Assembly: GCF_013149295.1 (NCBI RefSeq)
Contig: NZ_JABGCB010000005.1
Coordinates: 1-64,000, forward strand
Reading direction: 5' to 3'
Length of the DNA stretch: 64,000 nucleotides
DNA from: Novosphingobium sp. SG751A
GTDB lineage: Bacteria; Pseudomonadota; Alphaproteobacteria; Sphingomonadales; Sphingomonadaceae
Made by a program: the position numbers and the translations under genes. Of the stretch, positions 44,613 through 53,332 are shown one piece after another. Below the pieces are notes generated by a model, which saw only the letters and a program-made list of their open reading frames with translations, had not been told where the DNA came from and ran no database searches. Position 1 is the stretch's first letter; each line of letters opens with the position of its first letter.

Positions 44613-45197
44613 TCAATCTACGTTCCTCAACGCCCCCAGCACCGCCAGCAGCGGCATTCCCAGCACCGTGAAATGGCTGCCCTCGATTCTGTCGAACAAT
44701 TGTACGCCGCGCGCCTCGATGCGGAACACCCCGACGCAGGCCGCCACTTCGGGCCATTCGGCGTCCAGATAGGCCGAAATGAAGCCTTCGTCGAGCCGGC
44801 GGACCGACAGGCGCGCGCATTCGGCATGTGCCCAGACCACCGCCCCATCGCGGGCCAGCGCGGCGGCCGAATGCAATTCCATCACGCGGCCGGAAAAGAA
44901 GCGCAGATGATCGGCGGCATCCTCACGACTTGCCGGTTTGTCGAAACGGCGGCCCTCGACCACGACAAGGGAGTCGCTGCCCAGCACCAGTTGCCCCGGC
45001 GCCGATGGACAAACCGCCAGCGCCTTTGCCTGCGCCAGAGCCAGCGCGACATCATCGGGCGCGGCGCCTGTAAGCCCGGCCTCAAGCGCGCGTTCATCGA
45101 TGCGCGCAGGGATGGCCTGATGCGCCACACCGGCAGCATCCAGCATCGCCCGGCGCGATGCGCTCTGGCTGGCCAAAACGAGTTCAGGAAAAGTCAT
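44613..45197 (-). CDS. maf: Maf-family nucleotide pyrophosphatase
   Basis: Maf proteins hydrolyse non-canonical or modified nucleoside triphosphates. The 194-residue product has [19 protein letters not shown] at its N-terminus and [25 protein letters not shown] with the catalytic Asp. The subfamily (YhdE- or YceF-like) is not resolved. It starts 5 bases after the ppsR stop. Confidence 0.92.
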   Translation of the reverse strand: MTFPELVLASQSASRRAMLDAAGVAHQAIPARIDERALEAGLTGAAPDDVALALAQAKALAVCPSAPGQLVLGSDSLVVVEGRRFDKPASREDAADHLRFFSGRVMELHSAAALARDGAVVWAHAECARLSVRRLDEGFISAYLDAEWPEVAACVGVFRIEARGVQLFDRIEGSHFTVLGMPLLAVLGALRNVD

Positions 45198-45202
45198 CGG
45201 TT

Positions 45203-46030
45203 TTATCGGGCTCCGGAATGATGATCGGTCCGCTCTTTGATCAGATTGATGATCGCGGCGGCGGTTTCCTCGATCGAGCGGCGGGTGACGTCGATCACCG
45301 GCCAGCCATTATCGGCAAACATGCGGCGGGCAAATTGCAGTTCGGCGCCCACGCGGTCATTATCGACATAGGCGGTGTCGGGCGACTGGTTGAGCGTGAG
45401 CAGTCGGTTGCGGCGTACCTGAATCAGACGTTCGGGCGCGGTGGTCAGGCCGACGACCAGCGGGCGTTTCAGATCATAGAGCAGGCCCGGCGGCGGGCTT
45501 TCCACCACGATGGGGATATTGGCCACCTTGAACCCGCGATTGGCCAGATAGATGGAGGTGGGCGTTTTCGACGTGCGCGACACGCCCGCCAGCACGATGT
45601 CGGCCTCCTCCCAATCCTCCCACGCCACGCCGTCATCATGGGCGATGGTGAACTGGATCGCCTCAACACGGGCGAAATAGGCCGCGTCCAAAGTGTGCTG
45701 GCGACCGGGGCGCCCCTTGGCTTCCTGCCCCAGCGCGGCCTCAAGCGAGTCAATCACCGCATCGAGGGCGGGCACCGCGGGCAGGCCCAGCGTGCGGCAG
45801 CGATCCTCCAAGGCCCTGCGGATATCCTGACTGACCATCGTATAAACGACCAGACCGGGGTTGGCAGCGATATCGCCGATGATACGATCCAGATGCGCCT
45901 GCGAGCGGACCATAGGCCAGAAGTGGCGCACGACATCGGTATCGTCGAATTGCGACAGCGCGGCCTTGGCAATCATTTCCAGCGTTTCGCCGGTGGAATC
46001 CGAGAGCAAATGGAGATGGAGCCGCGTCAT
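45203..46030 (-). CDS. ppsR: Pyruvate, phosphate dikinase regulatory protein (kinase/pyrophosphorylase)
   Basis: The bifunctional regulator phosphorylates and dephosphorylates PPDK or PEP synthetase. The 275-residue DUF299 protein starts [27 protein letters not shown], has the P-loop-like [27 protein letters not shown] and ends with a conserved [14 protein letters not shown]. It is the first gene to the left of the candidate origin and reads away from it. Confidence 0.94.
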   Translation of the reverse strand: MTRLHLHLLSDSTGETLEMIAKAALSQFDDTDVVRHFWPMVRSQAHLDRIIGDIAANPGLVVYTMVSQDIRRALEDRCRTLGLPAVPALDAVIDSLEAALGQEAKGRPGRQHTLDAAYFARVEAIQFTIAHDDGVAWEDWEEADIVLAGVSRTSKTPTSIYLANRGFKVANIPIVVESPPPGLLYDLKRPLVVGLTTAPERLIQVRRNRLLTLNQSPDTAYVDNDRVGAELQFARRMFADNGWPVIDVTRRSIEETAAAIINLIKERTDHHSGAR

Positions 46031-46358
46031 TCGTGAATGTACCTAAAACCGTTCCGCTCTGTGGATAAGCCTGCCCATAAACCACGGTAAAGGTCTGGTG
46101 ACAATCTGGGGGACAGGTTTAACCCCCGGTAACAGGACTCCTTTGCGCGACTTGTGGACATGTGAATAGGGTTACCCACAGGCTGGGGATAAGGGGGAAA
46201 AGGAATCCTTGACCCTGACTCTTGGGGATTCGCAAAGGGCCTCGGCCTGTTCATTTCGGGATAAATCGGGCAAGGAACCGGTATGCCCGCTATCCACAGG
46301 CCAACTACCTACTAGAACCCTTTAATAAGAATCTATTTTTTTGGATTGGACTCTCTCG
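46031..46358. other. Candidate chromosomal replication origin (oriC)
   Basis: This 328-base gap divides outward-reading ppsR and hemE, the known Caulobacter origin neighbourhood. DnaA-like boxes: TGTGGATAA (46060-46068, perfect reverse of TTATCCACA), TTGTGGACAT (46152-46161), TTACCCACA (46172-46180), TGGGGATAA (46184-46192) and CTATCCACA (46290-46298). An AT-rich tract (about 46318-46344) could be the unwinding element. GANTC sites lie at 46136, 46203, 46217, 46227, 46329 and 46349. TTAA-N7-TAAC at 46119-46133 resembles a CtrA site. Elements are seen; the role is inferred. Confidence 0.85.
46060..46298. promoter_or_regulatory. DnaA-box cluster
   Basis: Five 9-mers at 46060, 46153, 46172, 46184 and 46290 match TTATCCACA or its reverse at seven to nine positions. 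The first is perfect. Three fall within 40 bases (46153-46192). The spacing and mixed orientation are those of a bacterial origin. Confidence 0.78.
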
Positions 46359-47384
46359 ATGCCCGGTTTGCTCCTCGATACGTTGCGTGGTTCCAATGGC
46401 GTTTCGCGCCCGATCTGGCTGATGCGTCAGGCTGGGCGATACCTTCCGGAATATCGCGAGCTGCGGGCAGAAAAGGGGGGCTTTCTCGCGTTGGTCTATG
46501 ACAGCGCAGCGGCGGCCGAGATCACGGTGCAGCCGTTGCGCCGTTTCGGCTTTGACGGGGCGATCCTGTTTTCCGACATTCTGATCGTGCCCTATGCGAT
46601 GGGTCAGGATCTCCAGTTCCTCGTGGGCGAGGGGCCGCATCTTTCTCCGCGCCTCGTCGATCATGCCCTCAAATCGCTTGTGGCGGTCCCTGAGCGCCTT
46701 GTGCCGATCTATGAGACCGTGAGGCAGGTCGTGGCCCAGATCAGCCCACAGACCACCATGCTGGGCTTTGCGGGCAGTCCCTGGACCATCGCGACCTACA
46801 TGGTGAATGGCGAGGGCAGCCGCGACCAGCATGAGACACGCGCTTATGCCTATCGCGATCCTGCCGCATTTCAGGCGATCATCGACGGGATCGTGGCCGT
46901 TACGGTTGAATATCTCGACGGTCAGATCAAGGCCGGGGCCGAGGCTATCCAGCTTTTCGACAGTTGGGCCGGGTCTCTCGCCCCGCGTGAGTTCGAGAAA
47001 TGGGTTATCGCGCCCAACGCGGCCATTGTGAAGGCTGTGAAGGCGCTGCACCCCACCGTGCCCATCATCGGCTTTCCAAAGGGTTCCGGCGAGAAGCTGG
47101 CGGCCTATGCGCGCGAGACCGGCGTGGATGCGGTGGGTGTGGACGAAACCGTCGACCCGATTTGGGCCGCGCGCGAATTGCCTGCGGGCATGCCGGTGCA
47201 GGGCAATCTCGATCCGCTGCTGCTGCTGGCGGGCGGGGATGAGTTGGAGGCGCGCGCCATCGGCGTGCTAGAAGCCTTTGCCGACCGCCCCCATGTCTTC
47301 AACCTGGGCCATGGCATCGGGCAGACCACCCCCATCGCCCATGTCGAGCAATTGCTCAGCGTTGTGCGCGGCTGGAAACGGTAA
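46359..47384 (+). CDS. hemE: Uroporphyrinogen decarboxylase
   Basis: HemE decarboxylates uroporphyrinogen III to coproporphyrinogen III in heme synthesis. The 341-residue product has RPIWLMRQAGRYLPEYRELR, GFAGSPWTIATYMV and NLGHGIGQTTP. The ATG at 46359 is used; an in-frame TTG six codons earlier is less likely. It is the first gene to the right of the candidate origin and is followed by hemJ. Confidence 0.96.
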   Translation: MPGLLLDTLRGSNGVSRPIWLMRQAGRYLPEYRELRAEKGGFLALVYDSAAAAEITVQPLRRFGFDGAILFSDILIVPYAMGQDLQFLVGEGPHLSPRLVDHALKSLVAVPERLVPIYETVRQVVAQISPQTTMLGFAGSPWTIATYMVNGEGSRDQHETRAYAYRDPAAFQAIIDGIVAVTVEYLDGQIKAGAEAIQLFDSWAGSLAPREFEKWVIAPNAAIVKAVKALHPTVPIIGFPKGSGEKLAAYARETGVDAVGVDETVDPIWAARELPAGMPVQGNLDPLLLLAGGDELEARAIGVLEAFADRPHVFNLGHGIGQTTPIAHVEQLLSVVRGWKR

Positions 47385-47406
47385 AGCGCATTTAGGGCAC
47401 TGTTCT

Positions 47407-47448
47407 TCCGGTTTTTTGTCGTCACGGCGTTGACAGCGGAAAACCGGA
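47407..47448. terminator. Hairpin after hemE within a probable small dispersed repeat
   Basis: TCCGGTTTT (47407-47415) pairs with AAAACCGGA (47440-47448) around a 24-base loop, 22 bases past the hemE stop. The right arm continues as CCGGATCCCACTTTTTCG. As I recall, similar AAAACCGG-TCCCACTTTT motifs are scattered widely in alphaproteobacterial genomes. It may serve as the hemE terminator. Confidence 0.5.
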
Positions 47449-47487
47449 TCCCACTTTTTCGCACGATGCTAACATCATGGTGCAGCG

Positions 47488-47931
47488 ATGGATTGGGTGC
47501 TTTCGATGACCTATCTCTGGCTCAAGGCGGGCCATATCATCTTTGTGATCTTCTGGATGGCGGGCCTCTTCATGTTGCCGCGCTATTTCGTCTATCATCA
47601 GGAAAGCGAACCGGGCAGCGCCGAAGAAGCCCGCTGGATCGACCGCGAGGCCAAGTTGCGCAAGATCATCCTGACGCCTGCGATCATCGTGGTCTGGGTG
47701 CTGGGCCTGCTGCTGGCGCACACGATCGGGGCCTTTTCGCAGGGGTGGTTTCATTTGAAACTGACCGCGGTGCTGGGGCTGACTTTTTACCACATGTGGC
47801 TGGTGGGCTATTCCAAGGCTCTGGCTCGGGGCGAGCGGCGGTTGACCGGCAAGAAGCTGCGGCTGCTCAATGAAGTGCCCGGGCTGGCGGCGGCGGTGAT
47901 CGTGGTGATGGTGGTGTTGAAGCCGTTTTGA
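47488..47931 (+). CDS. hemJ: Protoporphyrinogen oxidase HemJ
   Basis: HemJ is an inner-membrane heme-b protein oxidising protoporphyrinogen IX. The 147-residue product has four hydrophobic segments and the conserved histidine in LWLKAGHIIFVIFWMAGLFMLPRYFVYH (key residues KAGHI and PRYFVYH) plus KLRLLNEVP. It follows hemE, its pathway partner. The start may be at 47488 or at a second ATG six codons in. Confidence 0.9.
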   Translation: MDWVLSMTYLWLKAGHIIFVIFWMAGLFMLPRYFVYHQESEPGSAEEARWIDREAKLRKIILTPAIIVVWVLGLLLAHTIGAFSQGWFHLKLTAVLGLTFYHMWLVGYSKALARGERRLTGKKLRLLNEVPGLAAAVIVVMVVLKPF

Positions 47932-47948
47932 TTGGCTTTTAGGGTTTT

Positions 47949-48170
47949 GTGCCTCCGGCGGGCAAAGGGCGGGGGCCCTTTGTAATCCCGTTAATGGGGG
48001 TGCGTTTGGGTTCGCAGCTTTGTGGATGGGGCGATGATTGGAAGCCTGCGGCGCTGTTGAATGGCGCCGCAGGCTCTATCATTTCAAACGCTGCGTCCGT
48101 TGCACTTTCGTTGAACCTATGGCGCAACGCAGACAGTAACGGGAGCGCGAGGGGGTAGACCCTCGCATTT
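47949..48170 (+). repeat. Three-hairpin dispersed repeat, copy E
   Basis: Plus orientation: HP1 is 47963-47982 (CAAAGGGC-GGGG-GCCCTTTG), HP2 is 48042-48077 and HP3 is 48147-48166 (GCGAGGG-GGTAGA-CCCTCGC). It begins about 17 bases past the hemJ stop. The remaining 48171-48317 before rho is a pyrimidine-rich leader with a small CCGCG/CGCGG dyad and no gene. Confidence 0.9.
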
Positions 48171-48317
48171 CTCTCTTTCCTTGATTTTCCGCCCCCAATC
48201 CCCTATCTCCCCACCCAACCGGCACCGCCGCGCGACATAAAGACGCGGCACCTCAATGGTCTTGCATTCTCCATGCCCCACAGACCCGCCGGCCGAACCT
48301 CATAGGAATACCTTGAT

Positions 48318-49574
48318 ATGCATTTGAAAGAATTAAAGAAAAAGACTTCGGCCGAGCTGGTCGAGATGGCCGAGGAATATGGCGTGGAAAGCGCCAGCAC
48401 GCTTCGCCGCCAGGATCTGATGTACGCGATCCTGAAGGAAGTGGCCGAGGATGGCGAAGAGATCATCGGGCAGGGCACGATTGAAGTGCTGCCCGACGGC
48501 TTTGGCTTTTTGCGCAATCCGGAGGCCAATTATCTGGCCGGGCCGGACGACATTTATGTCTCGCCCAATCAGGTCCGCAAGTGGGGCCTGCGCACGGGTG
48601 ACACCGTCGAAGGCGAAATCCGCGCGCCCAAGGATGGCGAGCGCTATTTTGCGATCACCAAGCTGGTCAGCGTCAATTTCGACAATCCCGAAGCGGTGCG
48701 CCATCGCGTCAACTTCGACAACCTGACCCCGCTTTATCCCAACGAGCGCCTGCGCCTCGACACGCTTGACCCCACGGTCAAGGACAAGTCGGCCCGCGTG
48801 ATCGACCTCATTTCGCCGCAGGGCAAGGGCCAGCGCGCGCTGATCGTCGCGCCGCCGCGCACGGGTAAGACCGTGCTGCTTCAGAACATGGCCAAGGCGA
48901 TCACCGACAACCATCCCGAAGTGTTCCTGCTGGTGCTGCTGGTCGATGAACGCCCGGAAGAAGTCACCGACATGCAGCGCAGCGTGAAGGGCGAGGTAAT
49001 CTCCTCGACCTTTGACGAACCGGCGCAGCGCCACGTCCAGGTGGCCGAAATGGTCATCGAAAAGGCCAAGCGCCTTGTCGAACACAAGCGCGATGTCGTC
49101 ATCCTGCTCGACTCGATCACCCGTCTGGGCCGCGCCTACAACACCGTGGTCCCCTCCTCGGGCAAGGTGCTGACCGGCGGCGTGGACGCCAACGCGCTGC
49201 AACGCCCCAAGCGCTTCTTTGGCGCCGCGCGCAACATCGAGGAAGGCGGTTCGCTCTCCATCATCGCCACCGCGCTGATCGACACCGGCAGCCGCATGGA
49301 CGAAGTGATCTTTGAAGAATTCAAGGGCACGGGTAACTCGGAAATCGTCCTCGACCGCAAGGTTGCCGACAAGCGCATCTTCCCGGCTCTGGATGTCGGC
49401 AAGAGCGGCACCCGCAAGGAAGAACTCCTGGTCGAAAAGGGCAACCTGTCGAAGATGTGGGTCCTGCGCCGCATCCTCATGCAGATGGGCACCGTCGATG
49501 CGATGGAATTCCTGCTCGACAAGATGAAGGATTCCAAAACCAACGAAGACTTCTTCGCGACGATGAACCAGTAA
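48318..49574 (+). CDS. rho: Transcription termination factor Rho
   Basis: Rho is a hexameric RNA helicase that ends transcripts. The 418-residue product has the N-terminal [23 protein letters not shown] helix domain, an RNA-binding cold-shock-like domain ([22 protein letters not shown]), Walker A in [13 protein letters not shown] (about 177-189), Walker B and Q/R-loop residues in [15 protein letters not shown]. Length and sequence are typical. A long leader lies upstream; rho is often autoregulated through its leader, but I see no clear attenuator. Confidence 0.97.
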   Translation: MHLKELKKKTSAELVEMAEEYGVESASTLRRQDLMYAILKEVAEDGEEIIGQGTIEVLPDGFGFLRNPEANYLAGPDDIYVSPNQVRKWGLRTGDTVEGEIRAPKDGERYFAITKLVSVNFDNPEAVRHRVNFDNLTPLYPNERLRLDTLDPTVKDKSARVIDLISPQGKGQRALIVAPPRTGKTVLLQNMAKAITDNHPEVFLLVLLVDERPEEVTDMQRSVKGEVISSTFDEPAQRHVQVAEMVIEKAKRLVEHKRDVVILLDSITRLGRAYNTVVPSSGKVLTGGVDANALQRPKRFFGAARNIEEGGSLSIIATALIDTGSRMDEVIFEEFKGTGNSEIVLDRKVADKRIFPALDVGKSGTRKEELLVEKGNLSKMWVLRRILMQMGTVDAMEFLLDKMKDSKTNEDFFATMNQ

Positions 49575-49582
49575 GAAGGGTT

Positions 49583-49797
49583 TGCCTCCGGCGGGCAAAG
49601 GGACTTGTCCCTTTGCAATCCCGTTATGGGGTGGCGCTTGGGTACGCAGGTTTGCGGATCGGATTTTAAAGCCTGCGGCGCTATTATCTGGCGCCGCAGG
49701 CTTTATCATTTCTGATGGCCACGTATTCTGCGCTTTCGCTGCATCCGTGGCGCAACGCCGACAGTAACGGGAGCGCGAGGGACGAGTCCCTCGCATA
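49583..49797 (+). repeat. Three-hairpin dispersed repeat, copy F (most regular copy)
   Basis: Plus orientation: HP1 is 49595-49616 (GCAAAGGGAC-TT-GTCCCTTTGC), HP2 is 49668-49704 (perfect 14-bp stem, 9-base loop) and HP3 is 49775-49794 (GCGAGGGAC-GA-GTCCCTCGC). It starts 8 bases after the rho stop. The stretch 49798-49884 before the next gene holds no further signal. Confidence 0.92.
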
Positions 49798-49884
49798 ACC
49801 TCTTCCCTCTTTTCTAAAACCTAGACTTCCCCCCCCCACTGTGTCTTTATCCATTCCGGTTTGCGCCATAAGGAGACCCCGGCG

Positions 49885-50130
49885 ATGAAGATGAATTTCG
49901 AGGTGGATTGCACACCGGAGGAAGCGCGTCGCTTTCTGGGCCTGCCCGATGTGACGCGAGCCAATGAGGCTTATGTTGATGCGGTGATGAAGGCGATGCA
50001 GGGCGCGGGTTCGCTCGATCAGCTTCAGGAGTTCACCAAGCAGTTCGCGCCGATGGGTCAGCTTGGCATGAAGATGTTCCAGAACATTCTGGAGGCTGGC
50101 GCGAGCATGGCGACCGGCGGCAAAAAGTAA
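49885..50130 (+). CDS. DUF6489-type small protein
   Basis: The 81-residue product starts MKMNFEVDCTPEEARRFLGLPDV and ends with an amphipathic segment (MGQLGMKMFQNILEAGASM). I associate it with DUF6489, found beside mnmE in sphingomonads; I know no function. The ATG at 49885 follows AAGGAGA by about 8 bases. It lies 12 bases upstream of mnmE, so both may be co-transcribed. Confidence 0.78.
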   Translation: MKMNFEVDCTPEEARRFLGLPDVTRANEAYVDAVMKAMQGAGSLDQLQEFTKQFAPMGQLGMKMFQNILEAGASMATGGKK

Positions 50131-50142
50131 GATCACCTTCTC

Positions 50143-51420
50143 ATGACTGACACGATTTTTGCCTGCTCCAGCGGGATGCCTCCGGCTGCGATTGCGGTGA
50201 TCCGGATCAGCGGGCCGCAGGCGGGCGCGGCGTTGATGGCGCTGGGCGGGCGCCTGCCCGTGGAACGGCGCGCGAGCCTGATGGTGCTGCGCGACGGGGC
50301 AGGGACCGAACTGGATCGGGCGTTGGTCCTGTGGTTCCCCGGTATGCGCACGGCGACGGGCGAGGATCTGGCCGAGATCCATTGCCACGGCGGACGCGCG
50401 GTGATCGCGGCATTGGAACATGCGCTGGCGGCTCTGCCGGGCCTGCGCCGCGCCGAGGCTGGCGAGTTCACACGGCGCGCATTTTTGAACGGCCGCATGG
50501 ATCTGGCCGAGGCCGAAGGGCTGGGCGATCTGCTTTCCGCCGAGACGGAGATGCAGCGGCAAGCCGCCGTGGCGATGGCAGGCGGCGCTCTGTCGGTTGT
50601 GGTCAAAGGCTGGCGCGAGCGGGTGCTGATGCTCTCGGCGCAGGTTGAGGCGGTGCTGGATTTTGGCGATGAGGATGATGTGGGCGCGCTGCCCGCTTCC
50701 TTCGCTCCGACGCTGGCAATGTTTCACGTGGAACTTTCCGACTGGTTGTCCCGCCCGCGTGCCGAGGCTCTGCGCGAAGGGTTTCGCGTGGTGATCGCCG
50801 GGCCGCCCAATGCGGGCAAGAGCACTTTGTTCAACGCGCTGGTCGAGGATGATGCCGCGATCATCACCCCGCTGGCCGGAACCACGCGCGACATTTTGAT
50901 GCGCCCGGTGGCGTTGGGCGGGGTGCCGTTTCAGTTTCTCGATACGGCGGGCCTGCGCGATGACGGTGCCGACGTGGTGGAAAGCATCGGCATCGAACGT
51001 GCACGTGAAGTCATGGCACGGGCCGATCTGGTCCTTTGGCTGGGGCCGGAGGGTGAGGGCCCGCAGGGCGCGTGGGAGATCGAATCCCGGATCGACGCCG
51101 CCGTGCGCATGGCCAAATCCGCCCCCCGCCATCGCCTGTCGGGCAAGACCGGGGAGGGGGTAGATGCCCTGCGCCGCGACCTGATCGACACGGCGCGGAT
51201 GGCCATGCCCAAGCCCGGACAGGTGGCGTTGAACGCTCGTCAGCATGGTTTGCTCTCCGAAGCAGCCTCCGCTTTGGCCACCATTCGTCCCGATGGCGAC
51301 CTGCTGTTGACCGCTGAAGATCTGCGCGCGGCCCGCTCTGCTTTCGACCGTTTGCTGGGCGGGGCGGGGACCGAGGATATGCTCGATGCTTTGTTCGGAC
51401 GTTTCTGCATCGGAAAATGA
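50143..51420 (+). CDS. mnmE: tRNA modification GTPase MnmE
   Basis: MnmE works with MnmG to modify U34 of several tRNAs. The 425-residue product has the N-terminal tetrahydrofolate-binding domain (TIFACSSGMPPAAIAVIRISG), a central GTPase with G1 in GPPNAGKST and G3 DTAGLR, and the C-terminal catalytic CIGK. It is somewhat short for the family (usually about 430-455). A parS-like site lies inside it at 50720. Confidence 0.95.
   Translation: MTDTIFACSSGMPPAAIAVIRISGPQAGAALMALGGRLPVERRASLMVLRDGAGTELDRALVLWFPGMRTATGEDLAEIHCHGGRAVIAALEHALAALPGLRRAEAGEFTRRAFLNGRMDLAEAEGLGDLLSAETEMQRQAAVAMAGGALSVVVKGWRERVLMLSAQVEAVLDFGDEDDVGALPASFAPTLAMFHVELSDWLSRPRAEALREGFRVVIAGPPNAGKSTLFNALVEDDAAIITPLAGTTRDILMRPVALGGVPFQFLDTAGLRDDGADVVESIGIERAREVMARADLVLWLGPEGEGPQGAWEIESRIDAAVRMAKSAPRHRLSGKTGEGVDALRRDLIDTARMAMPKPGQVALNARQHGLLSEAASALATIRPDGDLLLTAEDLRAARSAFDRLLGGAGTEDMLDALFGRFCIGK
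50720..50735. promoter_or_regulatory. Degenerate parS-like site inside mnmE
   Basis: TGTTTCACGTGGAACT matches the parS consensus at 14 of 16 bases. It lies 690 bases left of the perfect site. Confidence 0.65.
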
Positions 51421-51424
51421 GGCG

Positions 51425-51440
51425 TGTTTCACGTGAAACA
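51425..51440. promoter_or_regulatory. Perfect parS centromere site
   Basis: TGTTTCACGTGAAACA is a perfect 16-bp palindrome identical to the known chromosomal parS consensus bound by ParB. It lies in the gap between mnmE and mnmG, 2.6 kb from parA and about 5 kb from the candidate origin. Confidence 0.95.
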
Positions 51441-51486
51441 GTGCGCAGCTTTTGACCCGCCCGCCCGCTTAGGGTAGGGGCGGGGA

Positions 51487-53331
51487 ATGCAGCATTTTGA
51501 CATCATCGTGGTCGGCGGCGGCCATGCCGGCGTAGAGGCCGCCGCTGTCGCCGCTCGTATGGGCGCGCGCGTGGCGCTGGTCTCGTTTGACCTGAGCGCC
51601 ATCGGCGCCATGAGTTGCAACCCGGCCATTGGCGGTTTGGGCAAGGGTCATCTCGTGCGCGAGGTCGACGCCTTTGACGGACTGATGGGTCGGGCCGCTG
51701 ACGCCGCCTCGATCCACTATCGCATGCTCAACCGCAGCAAGGGCAGCGCGGTGCAAGGTCCCCGCATTCAGGCCGACCGCAAGCTGTTCAAGGCGGCGAT
51801 CCAGCGGATGCTGCCGCAGCAGGGCGACCTGACTCAGGTGGCTGGAGAGGTCGCCGCGCTGGTGATGGAAGGCGGGCGGGCGACGGGCGTTGATCTGGCC
51901 GATGGGGTTCGCCTGACCGCTTCCGCCGTTGTCCTCTGCACCGGCACCTTCCTGGGCGGCACGCTGTTTCGCGGGGAAGAGCGGATGATCGGCGGGCGCA
52001 TTGGCGAGGCCGCCGCGCATCGTCTGGCCGTGCAGATGCGTGAGGCGAACCTGCCGATGGCGCGTCTGAAAACCGGCACGCCGCCGCGTCTCGACGGGCG
52101 GACCATCGACTGGGTACGGTTGGAAGAGCAGCCCAGCGATGCCGAGCATTGGTGCATGTCGGCGCTGGAAACGCGCCGCGTAAATCCGCAACTGGCCTGC
52201 GCGATCACGCGGACCAATGCCGCCGTCCATGAAACGATTCAGGCTAACCTCCACCGCTCGCCCTTGTTCAGCGGGGCGATCGGGGCGAGGGGGCCGCGCT
52301 ATTGCCCCAGCATTGAGGACAAGATCCACCGCTTTGCCGACCGCGATGGGCATCAGATTTTCCTCGAACCCGAGGGCCTCTCGACCCATCTCGTCTATCC
52401 CAACGGTATCTCGACCAGTCTGCCTGCCGATGTGCAATTGACCATGCTGCGCCACATGGAAGGGCTGGAGCAGGTCGAGATGGTGGTGCCGGGCTATGCG
52501 GTCGAGTACGACCATATCGACCCGCGCGCGCTGCGGACCTCGCTGGAGCTGCGCGCGATCCCCGGCCTCTATTGCGCGGGCCAGATCAACGGCACGACCG
52601 GCTATGAAGAGGCGGCGGCGCAGGGCTTGGTCGCGGGGATGAACGCGGCGGCTGTGGTGCTGGGGCGCGAGGCTCCGGCGATTGACCGGGCCAATTCCTA
52701 TCTGGCGGTGATGGTCGATGACCTGACGCTCCATGGGGTGAGTGAGCCTTACCGGATGCTGACGGCGCGGGCGGAATATCGGCTGCGGCTGCGGGCCAAC
52801 AATGCCTCGTCGCGGCTGACGCCTTTGGCGGCGGCGGCGGGCTGTCTTGGGGCGGAACGTTCCGCGTGGTTTGCCCAGAGGCAAGAGGAGAAGGCGGCGC
52901 TGGAAGGCGCGCTGGATCAGGGCGTGACGGCGCAGGATCTGGGCACGGTGGGCATCACGGCCAAGGCCGATGCGGGGCGTTTGCCGCTGCGCGAATGGCT
53001 GCGTTTCGATGGTGTCTCTATCGACCGGCTGCGTCCATGGCTGGGTGAGGCGTTGGACGTGGAAGGTACCTTGATCGAGGAAGTGGCCGAGGATGCGGCC
53101 TATGCCCCCTATCTGGCGCGGCAGGAGAGGGAGCTGTCCGACCTGCGCTCGAACGAGCATCTGAATCTGGCTGAGGACTTTCCCTATGATCAGATCGCAG
53201 GTCTTTCGAGCGAGATGGTGGAGCGCCTGACGCGGGCGCGTCCGGAAAATCTGGCGGCGGCGGGGCGCGTGGCGGGGGTGACTCCGGCGGCTTTGGCGGC
53301 GCTGTTGGTGCATGCAAGGAAGCTGGCCTGA
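51487..53331 (+). CDS. mnmG: tRNA uridine 5-carboxymethylaminomethyl modification enzyme MnmG (GidA)
   Basis: MnmG is the FAD-binding partner of MnmE. The 614-residue product has the dinucleotide-binding motif [51 protein letters not shown] and [18 protein letters not shown]. Length is normal. It is followed 1 base later by rsmG. Confidence 0.97.
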   Translation: MQHFDIIVVGGGHAGVEAAAVAARMGARVALVSFDLSAIGAMSCNPAIGGLGKGHLVREVDAFDGLMGRAADAASIHYRMLNRSKGSAVQGPRIQADRKLFKAAIQRMLPQQGDLTQVAGEVAALVMEGGRATGVDLADGVRLTASAVVLCTGTFLGGTLFRGEERMIGGRIGEAAAHRLAVQMREANLPMARLKTGTPPRLDGRTIDWVRLEEQPSDAEHWCMSALETRRVNPQLACAITRTNAAVHETIQANLHRSPLFSGAIGARGPRYCPSIEDKIHRFADRDGHQIFLEPEGLSTHLVYPNGISTSLPADVQLTMLRHMEGLEQVEMVVPGYAVEYDHIDPRALRTSLELRAIPGLYCAGQINGTTGYEEAAAQGLVAGMNAAAVVLGREAPAIDRANSYLAVMVDDLTLHGVSEPYRMLTARAEYRLRLRANNASSRLTPLAAAAGCLGAERSAWFAQRQEEKAALEGALDQGVTAQDLGTVGITAKADAGRLPLREWLRFDGVSIDRLRPWLGEALDVEGTLIEEVAEDAAYAPYLARQERELSDLRSNEHLNLAEDFPYDQIAGLSSEMVERLTRARPENLAAAGRVAGVTPAALAALLVHARKLA

Positions 53332-53332
53332 T

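Noticed and set aside
51001..51016. CACGTG-containing sequences at about 51001 and 54310 as further parS sites
   Set aside because: They match only the central hexamer and too few of the outer bases of the parS consensus.
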